A DNA stretch of 32,577 bases, from positions 1 through 32,577 of the forward strand of contig NZ_WVUG01000071.1 of the NCBI RefSeq assembly GCF_017614965.1. Reading direction: 5' to 3'. Below the pieces are notes generated by a model. The model saw nothing but the letters and a program-made list of their open reading frames with translations, made no database searches and was not told the origin of the DNA. Positions 7,621 to 14,713 of the stretch are shown in pieces (the first letter of the stretch is position 1; each line of letters opens with the position of its first letter). Source of the stretch: Streptomyces griseorubiginosus. GTDB taxonomy: Bacteria > Actinomycetota > Actinomycetes > Streptomycetales > Streptomycetaceae. The position numbers and the translations under genes were made by a program.

Positions 7621-7995
7621 GTGACGTTCCGTTTTCGTTCCAGCGACCAGCCCGGCCGGGACCTCTGGTGCCCCAGTTCCGAAGTGGCTCGTGCCTTCGT
7701 CGGGACCGCCCAGGTCTTCTCCCACGTGTTCGGCGTCGACTCGGGCATCGGCGACCCCGTCGACGGTGTGTGCGTCATTGATTTCCGGGACTTCGGAGCG
7801 CTCTCCGCCGCGGTCGTCGACCGGTTCGGCGCGACCGATCAGGGAATCCTCCGGTCCCTCAGCCTCGGCTTCGTCGCCACGTCACTGGTGCTCATCGACC
7901 GGGCCGGCCGCCCCGCCCCCGTCATGCTCGGGCCGGCTCAGGAGCGGGCCTGGGCGGCGCTGCGCGACCAGCACGCGCGAGCGATGCCCGTGTGA
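7621..7995 (+). CDS. DUF6086-like protein, possible second immunity protein
   Basis: 124 aa, soluble. The pattern LWCPSSEVARAFVG, GVDSGIGDPVDGVCVIDFRDF and SLGFVATSLVLIDRAG resembles the actinobacterial DUF6086 family as I remember it (LWNPS, SGIG, C-I-D and a GF(I/V)AT-LVL helix). Function is unknown; members often sit beside toxin-immunity genes. It starts at a GTG seven bases after the stop of the SitI3-like gene, without a good ribosome site of its own, so it is probably translated by coupling within the same operon. It could protect against the same toxin, be an orphan immunity gene kept from an earlier toxin, or be unrelated. Family assignment is moderate. Confidence 0.65.
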   Translation: MTFRFRSSDQPGRDLWCPSSEVARAFVGTAQVFSHVFGVDSGIGDPVDGVCVIDFRDFGALSAAVVDRFGATDQGILRSLSLGFVATSLVLIDRAGRPAPVMLGPAQERAWAALRDQHARAMPV

Positions 7996-8025
7996 CCGCC
8001 GGCCCCGCTGCAACGTGTGCGGCGG
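7996..8025. terminator. Weak bidirectional hairpin between convergent genes
   Basis: A 6-bp GC stem (CCGCCG with CGGCGG) with an 18-base loop fills the 31 bases between the DUF6086-like stop and the DUF1990 stop. It is the only structure available to stop the two convergent transcripts. Confidence 0.3.
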
Positions 8026-8026
8026 G

Positions 8027-8536
8027 TCACCACTCCGAGGCGTCGGCGCAGAGTTTGCGCAGGATCTTTCCGCAGCGCCGGGCGTAGGCGTTCTGCAGAC
8101 CCCGGGTCGCCGGGCCGCCGGCCTTCGCGTACCACTTGGCGGGGCGGCTGAAGGCGGTCACGGTCAGCCAGACCGTGCCGTCGCCGGTGCGCTCCACCAG
8201 GAAGGACTCCTCGCCGCACTCCGGGTGGCCGGTCAGCGTGCCGTAGGCCCAGCCGGCGCGGCGGGGTTCCTCGACCGTGTAGACGACCCTGCAGGGCGCC
8301 TTGATCACGCCGGCGAGGGTGACGGTGACGTCGACGTCCGGTGCGGCCCGCTCCGCTCCCGCGTCGATGCCGACGCCGAGCTCGCGGTGCAGCTCCCAGG
8401 TCAGCACCGCGTCGGCGGCTCGGCGGAAGACCTTCTCGCCCTCGCCGATCCGGGACCGCACATGCAGGGAGTGGAAGCCCGGCGGGCAGAAGCCGGCCCG
8501 ACGGGTCGCGCCGACGTCTTGGTACGTGAAGGACAT
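8027..8536 (-). CDS. DUF1990 family protein
   Basis: 169 aa, no signal or membrane segment. FTYQDVGAT near the N-terminus, GFHSLHVRSRIGEGEKVFRRAADAVLTWELHRELGV, the VVYTVEEPRRAGWAYGTLTGHPECGEESFLVER core and the C-terminal SRPAKWYAKAGGPATRGLQNAYARR are the conserved blocks of DUF1990. This is a small family of unknown function, likely a lipocalin/START-like beta fold, common in actinobacteria and plants. The ATG at 8536 gives the family's usual start (MSFTYQDVG); no Shine-Dalgarno is visible, so it may be leaderless. A very stable hairpin begins 14 bases upstream. No pathway link to neighbours is evident. Confidence 0.88.
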   Translation of the reverse strand: MSFTYQDVGATRRAGFCPPGFHSLHVRSRIGEGEKVFRRAADAVLTWELHRELGVGIDAGAERAAPDVDVTVTLAGVIKAPCRVVYTVEEPRRAGWAYGTLTGHPECGEESFLVERTGDGTVWLTVTAFSRPAKWYAKAGGPATRGLQNAYARRCGKILRKLCADASEW

Positions 8537-8550
8537 GGGACACAAGGGTA

Positions 8551-8589
8551 GGGCGGTACCCGGGACCGCCTTCCTCCCGGGTACCGCCC
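8551..8589 (-). terminator. Terminator of the first M4 protease gene
   Basis: A perfect 14-bp inverted repeat (GGGCGGTACCCGGG, 8551-8564, with its complement 8576-8589) with an 11-base loop lies 16 bases past the protease stop. It also lies directly upstream of the DUF1990 start on the same strand, so any DUF1990 promoter must overlap it. Confidence 0.85.
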
Positions 8590-8605
8590 GCCAACCACCC
8601 TCGGG

Positions 8606-10267
8606 TCAGCTCACGTTGACGGCGGACCAGGCGGCCGCCACCGCGTTGTACTCGGTGCTGCCGGAGCCGTACAGGGCGGCCGCGGCGCTCAGCGTGCCGG
8701 TGCGGGCCGACTTGTAGTTGGTCGTCGACGTGAAGTACGTCGTCAGCGCCTTGTACCAGATCTGCAGCGCCTTGGCGCGGCCGATGCCGGTGACCGTGGA
8801 GCCGTTGTACGTCGGCGAGTTGTAGCTCACCCCGTTGATCGTCTTCGAGCCGCTGCCCTCGGACAGCAGGTAGAAGAAGTGGTTCGCGACACCCGACGAG
8901 TAGTGCACGTCCAGGTTCTTCACGGACGAGGACCAGTAGTCGGCGCTGCCGCCGTCCTTGCTGGGCTTGTCCATGTAGCGCAGCGGGCTGCCGTCGCCGT
9001 TGATGTCGATCTTCTCGCCGATCAGGTAGTCACCCGGGTCGGAGGCGTTGGCGGCGTAGAACTCCACGCCGGTGCCGAAGATGTCGGAGGTGGCCTCGTT
9101 CAGACCGCCCGACTCACCCGAGTAGTTGAGGCCGGCGGTGTTCGCGGTGACACCGTGGCTCATCTCGTGGCCGGCCACGTCCAGCGAGGTCAGCGGGTGG
9201 GTGTTGCCGTCACCGTCGCCGTAGGTCATGCAGAAGCAGTCGTCGTCCCAGAACGCGTTGACGTACGAGCTGCCGTAGTGGACGCGGGAGTAGGCGCCGA
9301 CACCGTCGTTCTTGATGCCGCTGCGGCCGAAGGTGCTCTTGTAGAAGTCCCACGTCTCCTGCGCGCCGTAGGCGGCGTCCGCGGCGGCCGTCACGTCGGT
9401 GCTGGAGCTGGAGGCGGTGCCGGTGCCCCAGGTGTTGGTGGTGTTGGTGAACAGGGTCCCGGTGCCCGACGTGCCGTGCTTCAGGTTGTACGTCTTGTGG
9501 TTGCCGCGCGAGGCGTCGGCCAGCGAGTACGTCGAACCCGACAGCGTGGTGGTCAGGCTGACCGTGCCCGAGTACAGCGTCTTGCCGGTGCCGGTCGCGT
9601 TCTCGATGCCCTGGTACTCGAAGAGCTTCTTGCCGGTCGCGGCGTCGGTGATGACGTGCAGCTGGTTCGGGGTGCCGTCGTCCTGCAGGCCGCCGACGAC
9701 GGTCTCGTAGGCGAGGACGGGCGTGCCGGAGCCGGCCCAGATCACCTTGCGGGCGCCGTCCGCGGTGGACTTGGCGGAGCCGAGGCTCTTGGCGGCGGAC
9801 ACCGCCTGCTTCTCCGCCTTGGCGGCGGTGATCTGCGGCTTGAGCGAGGCGACCTTGATGGCCGCCTTGGTCGCTCTGGTGACGCCCTCGGCCTTGCCGG
9901 CCTTCGAGGTGTGCACCACGAGGTCGCCGCCGAGGACCGGCAGGCCCGCGTAGGTGCGCTCGTAGCGGGTGTGGACGGTGCCGTCGGCGTCCCTGACGAC
10001 GTCCTTGACGACCAGCTTCTCCTTGGCGCCGAGGCCTATCCGCCGGGCCGTCTCGGCGACGTCGGCCTGGGCCTTCTGGATGAGCGAGGTGCGTGCGGCG
10101 GCCGACAACAGGGTCGGTGCGGCGGCCGGGTGTGCGATGGCCGTGTCCGCCTGGGTCTGGGCGGAGGCCGCACCGGTGGTCAGACCGGTGGTGAGGAGGG
10201 CTCCGGCGGCGACGGCGGTCGCGATGGCCAGAGTCGTGCGCTTGTGACGCGCGTAGAGGGGGGTCAC
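8606..10267 (-). CDS. Secreted M4 (thermolysin-like) neutral metalloprotease 1
   Basis: A 553-aa preproenzyme, a zinc endopeptidase acting outside the cell. A signal peptide (residues 1 to about 36: basic start, hydrophobic core, AASAQ) precedes an FTP propeptide (about 75-125, HTRYERTYAGLPVLGGDLVVHT) and a PepSY region (about 140-220, ending KKLFEYQGIE). The catalytic domain has the zinc motif His367-Glu-Met-Ser-His371, third ligand Glu391 (GGLNEATSD) and transition-state His455 (NLDVHYSSGVANHFFYLLSEG). It ends at the M4 domain without accessory modules. The GTG at 10267 has AAGGAG five bases upstream. It is a close paralog of the next gene and shares its promoter architecture. A strong hairpin follows. 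Confidence 0.97.
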   Translation of the reverse strand: MTPLYARHKRTTLAIATAVAAGALLTTGLTTGAASAQTQADTAIAHPAAAPTLLSAAARTSLIQKAQADVAETARRIGLGAKEKLVVKDVVRDADGTVHTRYERTYAGLPVLGGDLVVHTSKAGKAEGVTRATKAAIKVASLKPQITAAKAEKQAVSAAKSLGSAKSTADGARKVIWAGSGTPVLAYETVVGGLQDDGTPNQLHVITDAATGKKLFEYQGIENATGTGKTLYSGTVSLTTTLSGSTYSLADASRGNHKTYNLKHGTSGTGTLFTNTTNTWGTGTASSSSTDVTAAADAAYGAQETWDFYKSTFGRSGIKNDGVGAYSRVHYGSSYVNAFWDDDCFCMTYGDGDGNTHPLTSLDVAGHEMSHGVTANTAGLNYSGESGGLNEATSDIFGTGVEFYAANASDPGDYLIGEKIDINGDGSPLRYMDKPSKDGGSADYWSSSVKNLDVHYSSGVANHFFYLLSEGSGSKTINGVSYNSPTYNGSTVTGIGRAKALQIWYKALTTYFTSTTNYKSARTGTLSAAAALYGSGSTEYNAVAAAWSAVNVS

Positions 10268-10351
10268 ACAAGCTCCTTGTGGTGGGGGAGTCCTCACCCG
10301 GCGTGGGGCAGCCGGAGGAGGGGGTGCAGTGAAGTTGTGCGGCGGTTGTGA

Positions 10352-10410
10352 GGAAGCGTGGCACCAGGGGCGCGTACATGTCATGACCCCGACGTGATGT
10401 TGGCCGAAAA
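10352..10410 (-). promoter_or_regulatory. Promoter/activator element of M4 protease 1, shared with protease 2
   Basis: Read on the minus strand: a GGCCAAC box, then ATGACA (-35-like, 10379-10384), an 18-base gap, then CACGCT (-10-like, 10355-10360) inside CTGGTGCCACGCTTCC. The same boxes at identical distances occur before the second M4 gene (12681-12740), whereas the sequence between boxes differs. That points to conserved function. The plus-strand reading TGGCCGAAAA matches 8 of 10 positions of the AdpA consensus TGGCSNGWWY. Confidence 0.6.
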
Positions 10411-10444
10411 GCGTCTCCCCGATGAACGTTTCAGGAATGTAAAC

Positions 10445-10485
10445 GGGCGCCGCCCCGGGGAGTCGGAACCCCCGGGACGGCGCCC
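10445..10485 (-). terminator. Terminator of the second M4 protease gene
   Basis: Stem of 8 + 7 bp with one mismatch (GGGCGCCG with CGGCGCCC outside, CCCGGGG with CCCCGGG inside) and a 9-base loop, 25 bases past the stop of the gene read from the right. Confidence 0.85.
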
Positions 10486-10510
10486 TCGTCCCTGTGCCGT
10501 CACCCGCGGT

Positions 10511-12568
10511 CTACGGGAACGTCAGCTTCCAGCTGTTGATCTTCCCGACGTCCTGTGCCGCCTGATCCTGAACCCGCAACTTCCAGGTCCCGTTGGCTGT
10601 TTCGGAGGAGGCGTTGACCGTGTAGGTCGCCTGGACGTTGTCCGCCGAGTCGGAGGAGCTGAAGTTCTTCAGGCGGTACGCGGTGCCCGACGGACCCAGC
10701 AGATCGATCACCAGGTCGCCCCGCCAGGTGTGGGTGATGTCGACGCTCACCTGAAGGTTGCTTGGCGCGTTTCCGCTCCTGCCCGAGACGGTGATCGAGG
10801 AGGTGACGGCGGGCCCGTTGTCCGGGATCGACACGGGTGTCGTGTTCTCGTACGACGTCCCGCCTCCGCCGCCCCCGCCGGAGCGCGAGCCGACCGCGAT
10901 GGCCGCCCAGGCGTCCTGCACCGCCTTGTACTCGGCGCTCGTGGTGCCGTACAGCTCACCGGCCGCCGCGAGGGTGCCGGTGCGTGCGGAGGCGTAGTTG
11001 GTGGTGGACGTGAACTTGGTGGTCAGCGCCCGGTACCAGATCTGCAGCGCCTTGTCCCGGCCGATGCCGGTGACCGGAAGCCCGTCCGCGGTGGGCGAGT
11101 TGTAGCTGACGCCGTTGATGACCTTGGCGCCACTGCCCTCGCTCAGCAGATAGAAGAAGTGGTTGGCCGGACCGGACGAGTAGTGCACGTCCAGGTTGCC
11201 GAGCCCCGAGTACCAGCTGTCCTTGGACGAGCCGTCCTTGCTGGGCTTGTCCATGTAGCGCAGCGGGGTGCCGTCGCCGTTGATGTCGATCTTCTCGCCG
11301 ATGAGGTAGTCGCCGACGTCGGTCGAGTTGTTGGCGTAGAACTCCACGCCGGTGCCGAAGATGTCGGAGGTGGCCTCGTTCAACCCGCCCGACTCACCGC
11401 TGTAGTTGAGGCCGGCGGTGTTCGCGGTGACGCCGTGGCTCATCTCGTGGCCGGCCACGTCGATGGCGGTCAGCGGGTCCGCGTTGCCGGAGCCGTCGCC
11501 GTAGGTCATGCAGAAGCAGCCGTCGTCCCAGAACGCGTTCACGTACGAGTTGCCGTAGTGGACGCGGGAGTAGGCGCCGACGCCGTTGTTCTTGATGCCG
11601 CTGCGGCCGAACGTGTTCTTGTAGAAGTCCCAGGTCTCCGCGGCCCCGTAGTGCGCGTCGGCGCCCGCCGTCGCGGCGTTCGAGGTGGTCCCGTTGCCCC
11701 AGGTGTTGGACGTCTGCGAGAACAGCGTGCCGGTGCCGGACGTACCGTGGTTCAGGTTGTACGTCTTGTGGCCGCCGCGGTCGCCGTCGGTGAGCGTGTA
11801 GTTCGAGCCCGACTGGGTCGTCGTCAGCGAGACCGTGCCGCTGTACTGGGTGTTGCCGACACCGGTCGCGGTCTCGATGCCCTGGTACTCGAAGAGCTTC
11901 TTGCCCGTGGTCGCGTCCGTGACGACGTGCAGCTGGTTCGGCGTGCCGTCGTCCTGGAAGCCGCCGATGACGGTCTCGTACGCCAGGACGGGCCTGCCGC
12001 TGGCCGCCCAGACGACCTTGCGGGCGCCGTCGGCGCTCGCCTTGGTGCCGCCGAGGGCCTTCGCCCGGCTGACGGCCTGCTTCTCGGCGGCCGCCTTCGT
12101 GATGTCCGGGGTCAGGTCCGCGACCTTGATCGCCGCGTTCGTCGCCTTGATGACGTCCTTGGTGGCGCCCGACTTGGCGGTGTCGACGACCAGGTCGCCG
12201 CCGAGGACCGGCAGTCCGGCGTAGGTGCGCTCGTAGCGGGTGTGCACGGTGCCGTCCGCGTCCTTGAGGACGTCCCGGGCTATCAGCTTCTCCTTGGCGC
12301 CCAGGCCGATGTCCCGGGCGGTCTGCGCGCGGGCGGTGTCGGCGTCGCGCAGCAGCTCGGCACGCTGCGAGGGGGACAGGTGCACGGCCGCATGGGCGGG
12401 GTTGCCCTTCACCGCGGCCGACGGCGTCTTCTGGGCGGGGGCGGCGGACGCCGCGCCCGACTGGACGGCCGCGGCGAGCAGGGCGGTGACCCCGGCGAGG
12501 GCCACGGCGGCGGCCCGGCGGTGCGCGGTGGGGGAGGTGCGTCTGCGAGAGGAACTGCTTCTCAACAC
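10511..12568 (-). CDS. Secreted M4 metalloprotease 2 with C-terminal proprotein-convertase P domain
   Basis: 685 aa. A signal peptide (residues 1 to about 43, ending GAASAAPA) precedes the FTP and PepSY propeptide (about 85-230) and M4 catalytic domain with His374-Glu-Met-Ser-His378, Glu398 and His462. A glycine run (564-570) links to a P domain (about 576-685: IPDNGPAV, THTWRGDLVIDLLGPSGT, NGTWKLRVQD, INSWKLTFP), a jelly-roll module that often stabilises or targets secreted proteases. The start is ambiguous: AAGGAG lies three bases before GTG 12568 and six before TTG 12565; an ATG at 12583 and a GTG at 12589 lie upstream without ribosome sites. It is highly similar to the neighbouring M4 gene through pro and catalytic domains, so the pair arose by tandem duplication with later gain or loss of the P domain. 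Confidence 0.96.
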   Translation of the reverse strand: MLRSSSSRRRTSPTAHRRAAAVALAGVTALLAAAVQSGAASAAPAQKTPSAAVKGNPAHAAVHLSPSQRAELLRDADTARAQTARDIGLGAKEKLIARDVLKDADGTVHTRYERTYAGLPVLGGDLVVDTAKSGATKDVIKATNAAIKVADLTPDITKAAAEKQAVSRAKALGGTKASADGARKVVWAASGRPVLAYETVIGGFQDDGTPNQLHVVTDATTGKKLFEYQGIETATGVGNTQYSGTVSLTTTQSGSNYTLTDGDRGGHKTYNLNHGTSGTGTLFSQTSNTWGNGTTSNAATAGADAHYGAAETWDFYKNTFGRSGIKNNGVGAYSRVHYGNSYVNAFWDDGCFCMTYGDGSGNADPLTAIDVAGHEMSHGVTANTAGLNYSGESGGLNEATSDIFGTGVEFYANNSTDVGDYLIGEKIDINGDGTPLRYMDKPSKDGSSKDSWYSGLGNLDVHYSSGPANHFFYLLSEGSGAKVINGVSYNSPTADGLPVTGIGRDKALQIWYRALTTKFTSTTNYASARTGTLAAAGELYGTTSAEYKAVQDAWAAIAVGSRSGGGGGGGTSYENTTPVSIPDNGPAVTSSITVSGRSGNAPSNLQVSVDITHTWRGDLVIDLLGPSGTAYRLKNFSSSDSADNVQATYTVNASSETANGTWKLRVQDQAAQDVGKINSWKLTFP

Positions 12569-12680
12569 TGACTCCTTCTGCATGGCCACGGGGTGCGCGG
12601 CCAGGGGAGATCCGGACGGTGGGTCGACCGTCCGGGCAGAACTGGGGGTGGAGCTGTGGGGTTGCTGTGTTGAAGCTGTG

Positions 12681-12740
12681 GGAAGGGTGGCAGCAGTCTG
12701 CGGTTTCTGTCAGGACCGCGTCAGGAAGTTGGCCGGAAAT
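12681..12740 (-). promoter_or_regulatory. Promoter/activator element of M4 protease 2, shared with protease 1
   Basis: Minus strand: a GGCCAAC box, then CTGACA (12708-12713), 18 bases, CACCCT (12684-12689) within CTGCTGCCACCCTTCC. Box spacing equals that at 10352-10410. On the plus strand TGGCCGGAAA (12730-12739) matches 9 of 10 bases of the AdpA consensus, and a second 9-of-10 match, TGGCCGGTTG, lies at 12781-12790. Such matches are not rare in GC-rich DNA; the conserved spacing is the stronger evidence. Confidence 0.6.
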
Positions 12741-12859
12741 GGTTCGTTGTCCGGAGGTTCATGTTCGGTATGCGGACCGTTGGCCGGTTGCCCGGTGCCC
12801 GTGTACCGGTCGGTTCCGCCGCCCGTGCTGCAGCCGTCGCCCTGCGCCCCTGTGCGCGG

Positions 12860-14713
12860 TCACCCGTGCCAGGTCCGCCACAACGCCGCGTACGCCCCCT
12901 CCGCGGTCACCAGCTCCTCGTGCGTGCCGAGTTCGGTGAGGAGGCCGTCCTCCATGACCGCCACGCGGTCCGCGTCATGGGCGGTGTGCAGACGGTGGGC
13001 GATGGCGATGACGGTACGGCCCTCGAGCACGGCCGCCAGGGCGCGCTCGGTGTGCCGGGCGGTCGCCGGGTCCAGCAGCGCGGTCGCCTCGTCGAGGATC
13101 AGCGTGTGCGGATCGGCCAGCACCACCCGGGCGAGGGCGAGTTGCTGCGCCTGGGAGCCGTCCGTACGGCGGCCCCCCTCGCCGAGCCTCGTGTCGAGAC
13201 CGTCCGGCAGCTCCCGCGCCCACTCGTCGGCGCCCACCGCCGTGAGCGCCGCCCACAACTCCTCGTCCGACGCGGCCGGTTCGGCGATACGGAGGTTGTC
13301 GCGGACGGTGCCGAGGAAGACGTGGTGCTCCTGGGTGACCAGGACGACCTGCCGGCGCAGCTGCTCGGGGCCGAGCTTGACGACGGGCACCCCGCCCACG
13401 GTCACCGTGCCCTCGGTCGGCGCGTCGACGCCCGCGAGGAGCCGGCTGAGGGTCGTCTTCCCCGCCCCCGACGGGCCGACGACGGCCAGCCGCTCACCGG
13501 GCCGCACCGTCAGGTCGACCCCGCGCAGCACCTCGCCGCCGCGGTCGTAGGCGTACCGCACCCCCCTCACGTCGATCCGGTCGCCGGCCGGCACGGCGGC
13601 GTCCGACGTCTCCGTCCGCGGGGCCCGGGCCAGCCCCTCCACGCGGGCGAACGAGGCGCCGCTGTTCTGCAGTTGCTCGACCCGCATCAGGATCTCGTCG
13701 AGGGGGCCGCTGAGCCGTTGCAGATACAGCGCCGCCGTGACGACCGCGCCCAGGCTGAGGGTGCCGCGGTCGTGCAGCAGGCCGCCGACGAGGAGGACGG
13801 AGGCGACCGGGACGAGGTAGGAGATCTCGACCGAAGGGAAGAACACGGTGCGCAGGAACAGGGTGTGGAGGCGGGTGCGGCGGGAGGTCTCCAGGGCGTA
13901 GCGGCTCGCCGATACACGGCGCTTCTCCAGCCGCAGCGCCTCGACCGTACGGGCGCCGGAGGCCGTGGCCGCGAGGATCTCGGCGACGTCGGAGGTGGCG
14001 GCCCCCTCGGCGAGGTAGCCGGCCCGCGCCCTGGCCAGATACCAGCGCAGGGCGCACCAGATGCCGACCAGCCCGAGCAGCCCGCAGGCGCCGAGCAGGG
14101 GGTTCAGCGCGAACACCGCGCCGAGCAGGAACAGCGCCTGAACGCCGTTGACGAGCAGGTCCGGGCCGACGTCGCGCAGGGTGGTGCCGACCAGGGCGAC
14201 GTCCGCCGTGCCGCGGGCCGTGAGGTCGCCGGTGCCGGCGCGTTCCACCACGGCGGCGGGGAGGGCGAGGGCGCGGTCGACGAACTGTTCGCGGACGCGG
14301 GCGAGGGTGCGTTCGCCGAAGCGGTGGCCTGTGTAGCGGGCCCAGCGGGCCAGCAGCAGCTGGGCGAGGGAGCAGAGCAGGATGGCCAGGGCGCGGTGGT
14401 CGACGGCGCCCACGCCCTTGCCCGCGCGGACGTCGTCGACGATGCGGCCGACCAGGTAGGGGCCGGCGAGGCCCGCTGCGGCGGCGAGGGCGTTGAGGGT
14501 GAGGGTTGCGGTGAACGCCTTTGCGTCCGCGCGGAGGAGGCGGATCATGGCTCGGCGGATGTCTCTGGGGGCGGCTACCGGGAGTTTGGACGGGGAGAGC
14601 TCGGGGGGTTCGGTGCGTGGCCGGGTGCGGGAGCGTTGGGGCTGGTCGCGCCCCGCGGCGGAGCCGCTGATTGACACAGCCCCGCGCCCCTTGGTGGGTT
14701 TCACAGCCGTCAT
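12860..14713 (-). CDS. ABC exporter half-transporter with intact Walker motifs and degenerate signature (pair 1, subunit A)
   Basis: 617 aa. After a polar N-terminal tail (about 50 aa), a six-helix exporter membrane domain (about 60-345) precedes the ATPase domain. Walker A GPSGAGKT (413-420), Q461, Walker B LILDE (538-542), D-loop ALLD and H-loop His573 are all intact, but the signature reads TDGSQ (517-521) instead of LSGGQ. Its start overlaps the stop of the 14710-16422 gene (ATGA), so the two are translationally coupled and should form a heterodimer. The partner has the opposite defects. Substrate unknown; heterodimers of this class export drugs, lipids or peptides. Confidence 0.93.
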   Translation of the reverse strand: MTAVKPTKGRGAVSISGSAAGRDQPQRSRTRPRTEPPELSPSKLPVAAPRDIRRAMIRLLRADAKAFTATLTLNALAAAAGLAGPYLVGRIVDDVRAGKGVGAVDHRALAILLCSLAQLLLARWARYTGHRFGERTLARVREQFVDRALALPAAVVERAGTGDLTARGTADVALVGTTLRDVGPDLLVNGVQALFLLGAVFALNPLLGACGLLGLVGIWCALRWYLARARAGYLAEGAATSDVAEILAATASGARTVEALRLEKRRVSASRYALETSRRTRLHTLFLRTVFFPSVEISYLVPVASVLLVGGLLHDRGTLSLGAVVTAALYLQRLSGPLDEILMRVEQLQNSGASFARVEGLARAPRTETSDAAVPAGDRIDVRGVRYAYDRGGEVLRGVDLTVRPGERLAVVGPSGAGKTTLSRLLAGVDAPTEGTVTVGGVPVVKLGPEQLRRQVVLVTQEHHVFLGTVRDNLRIAEPAASDEELWAALTAVGADEWARELPDGLDTRLGEGGRRTDGSQAQQLALARVVLADPHTLILDEATALLDPATARHTERALAAVLEGRTVIAIAHRLHTAHDADRVAVMEDGLLTELGTHEELVTAEGAYAALWRTWHG

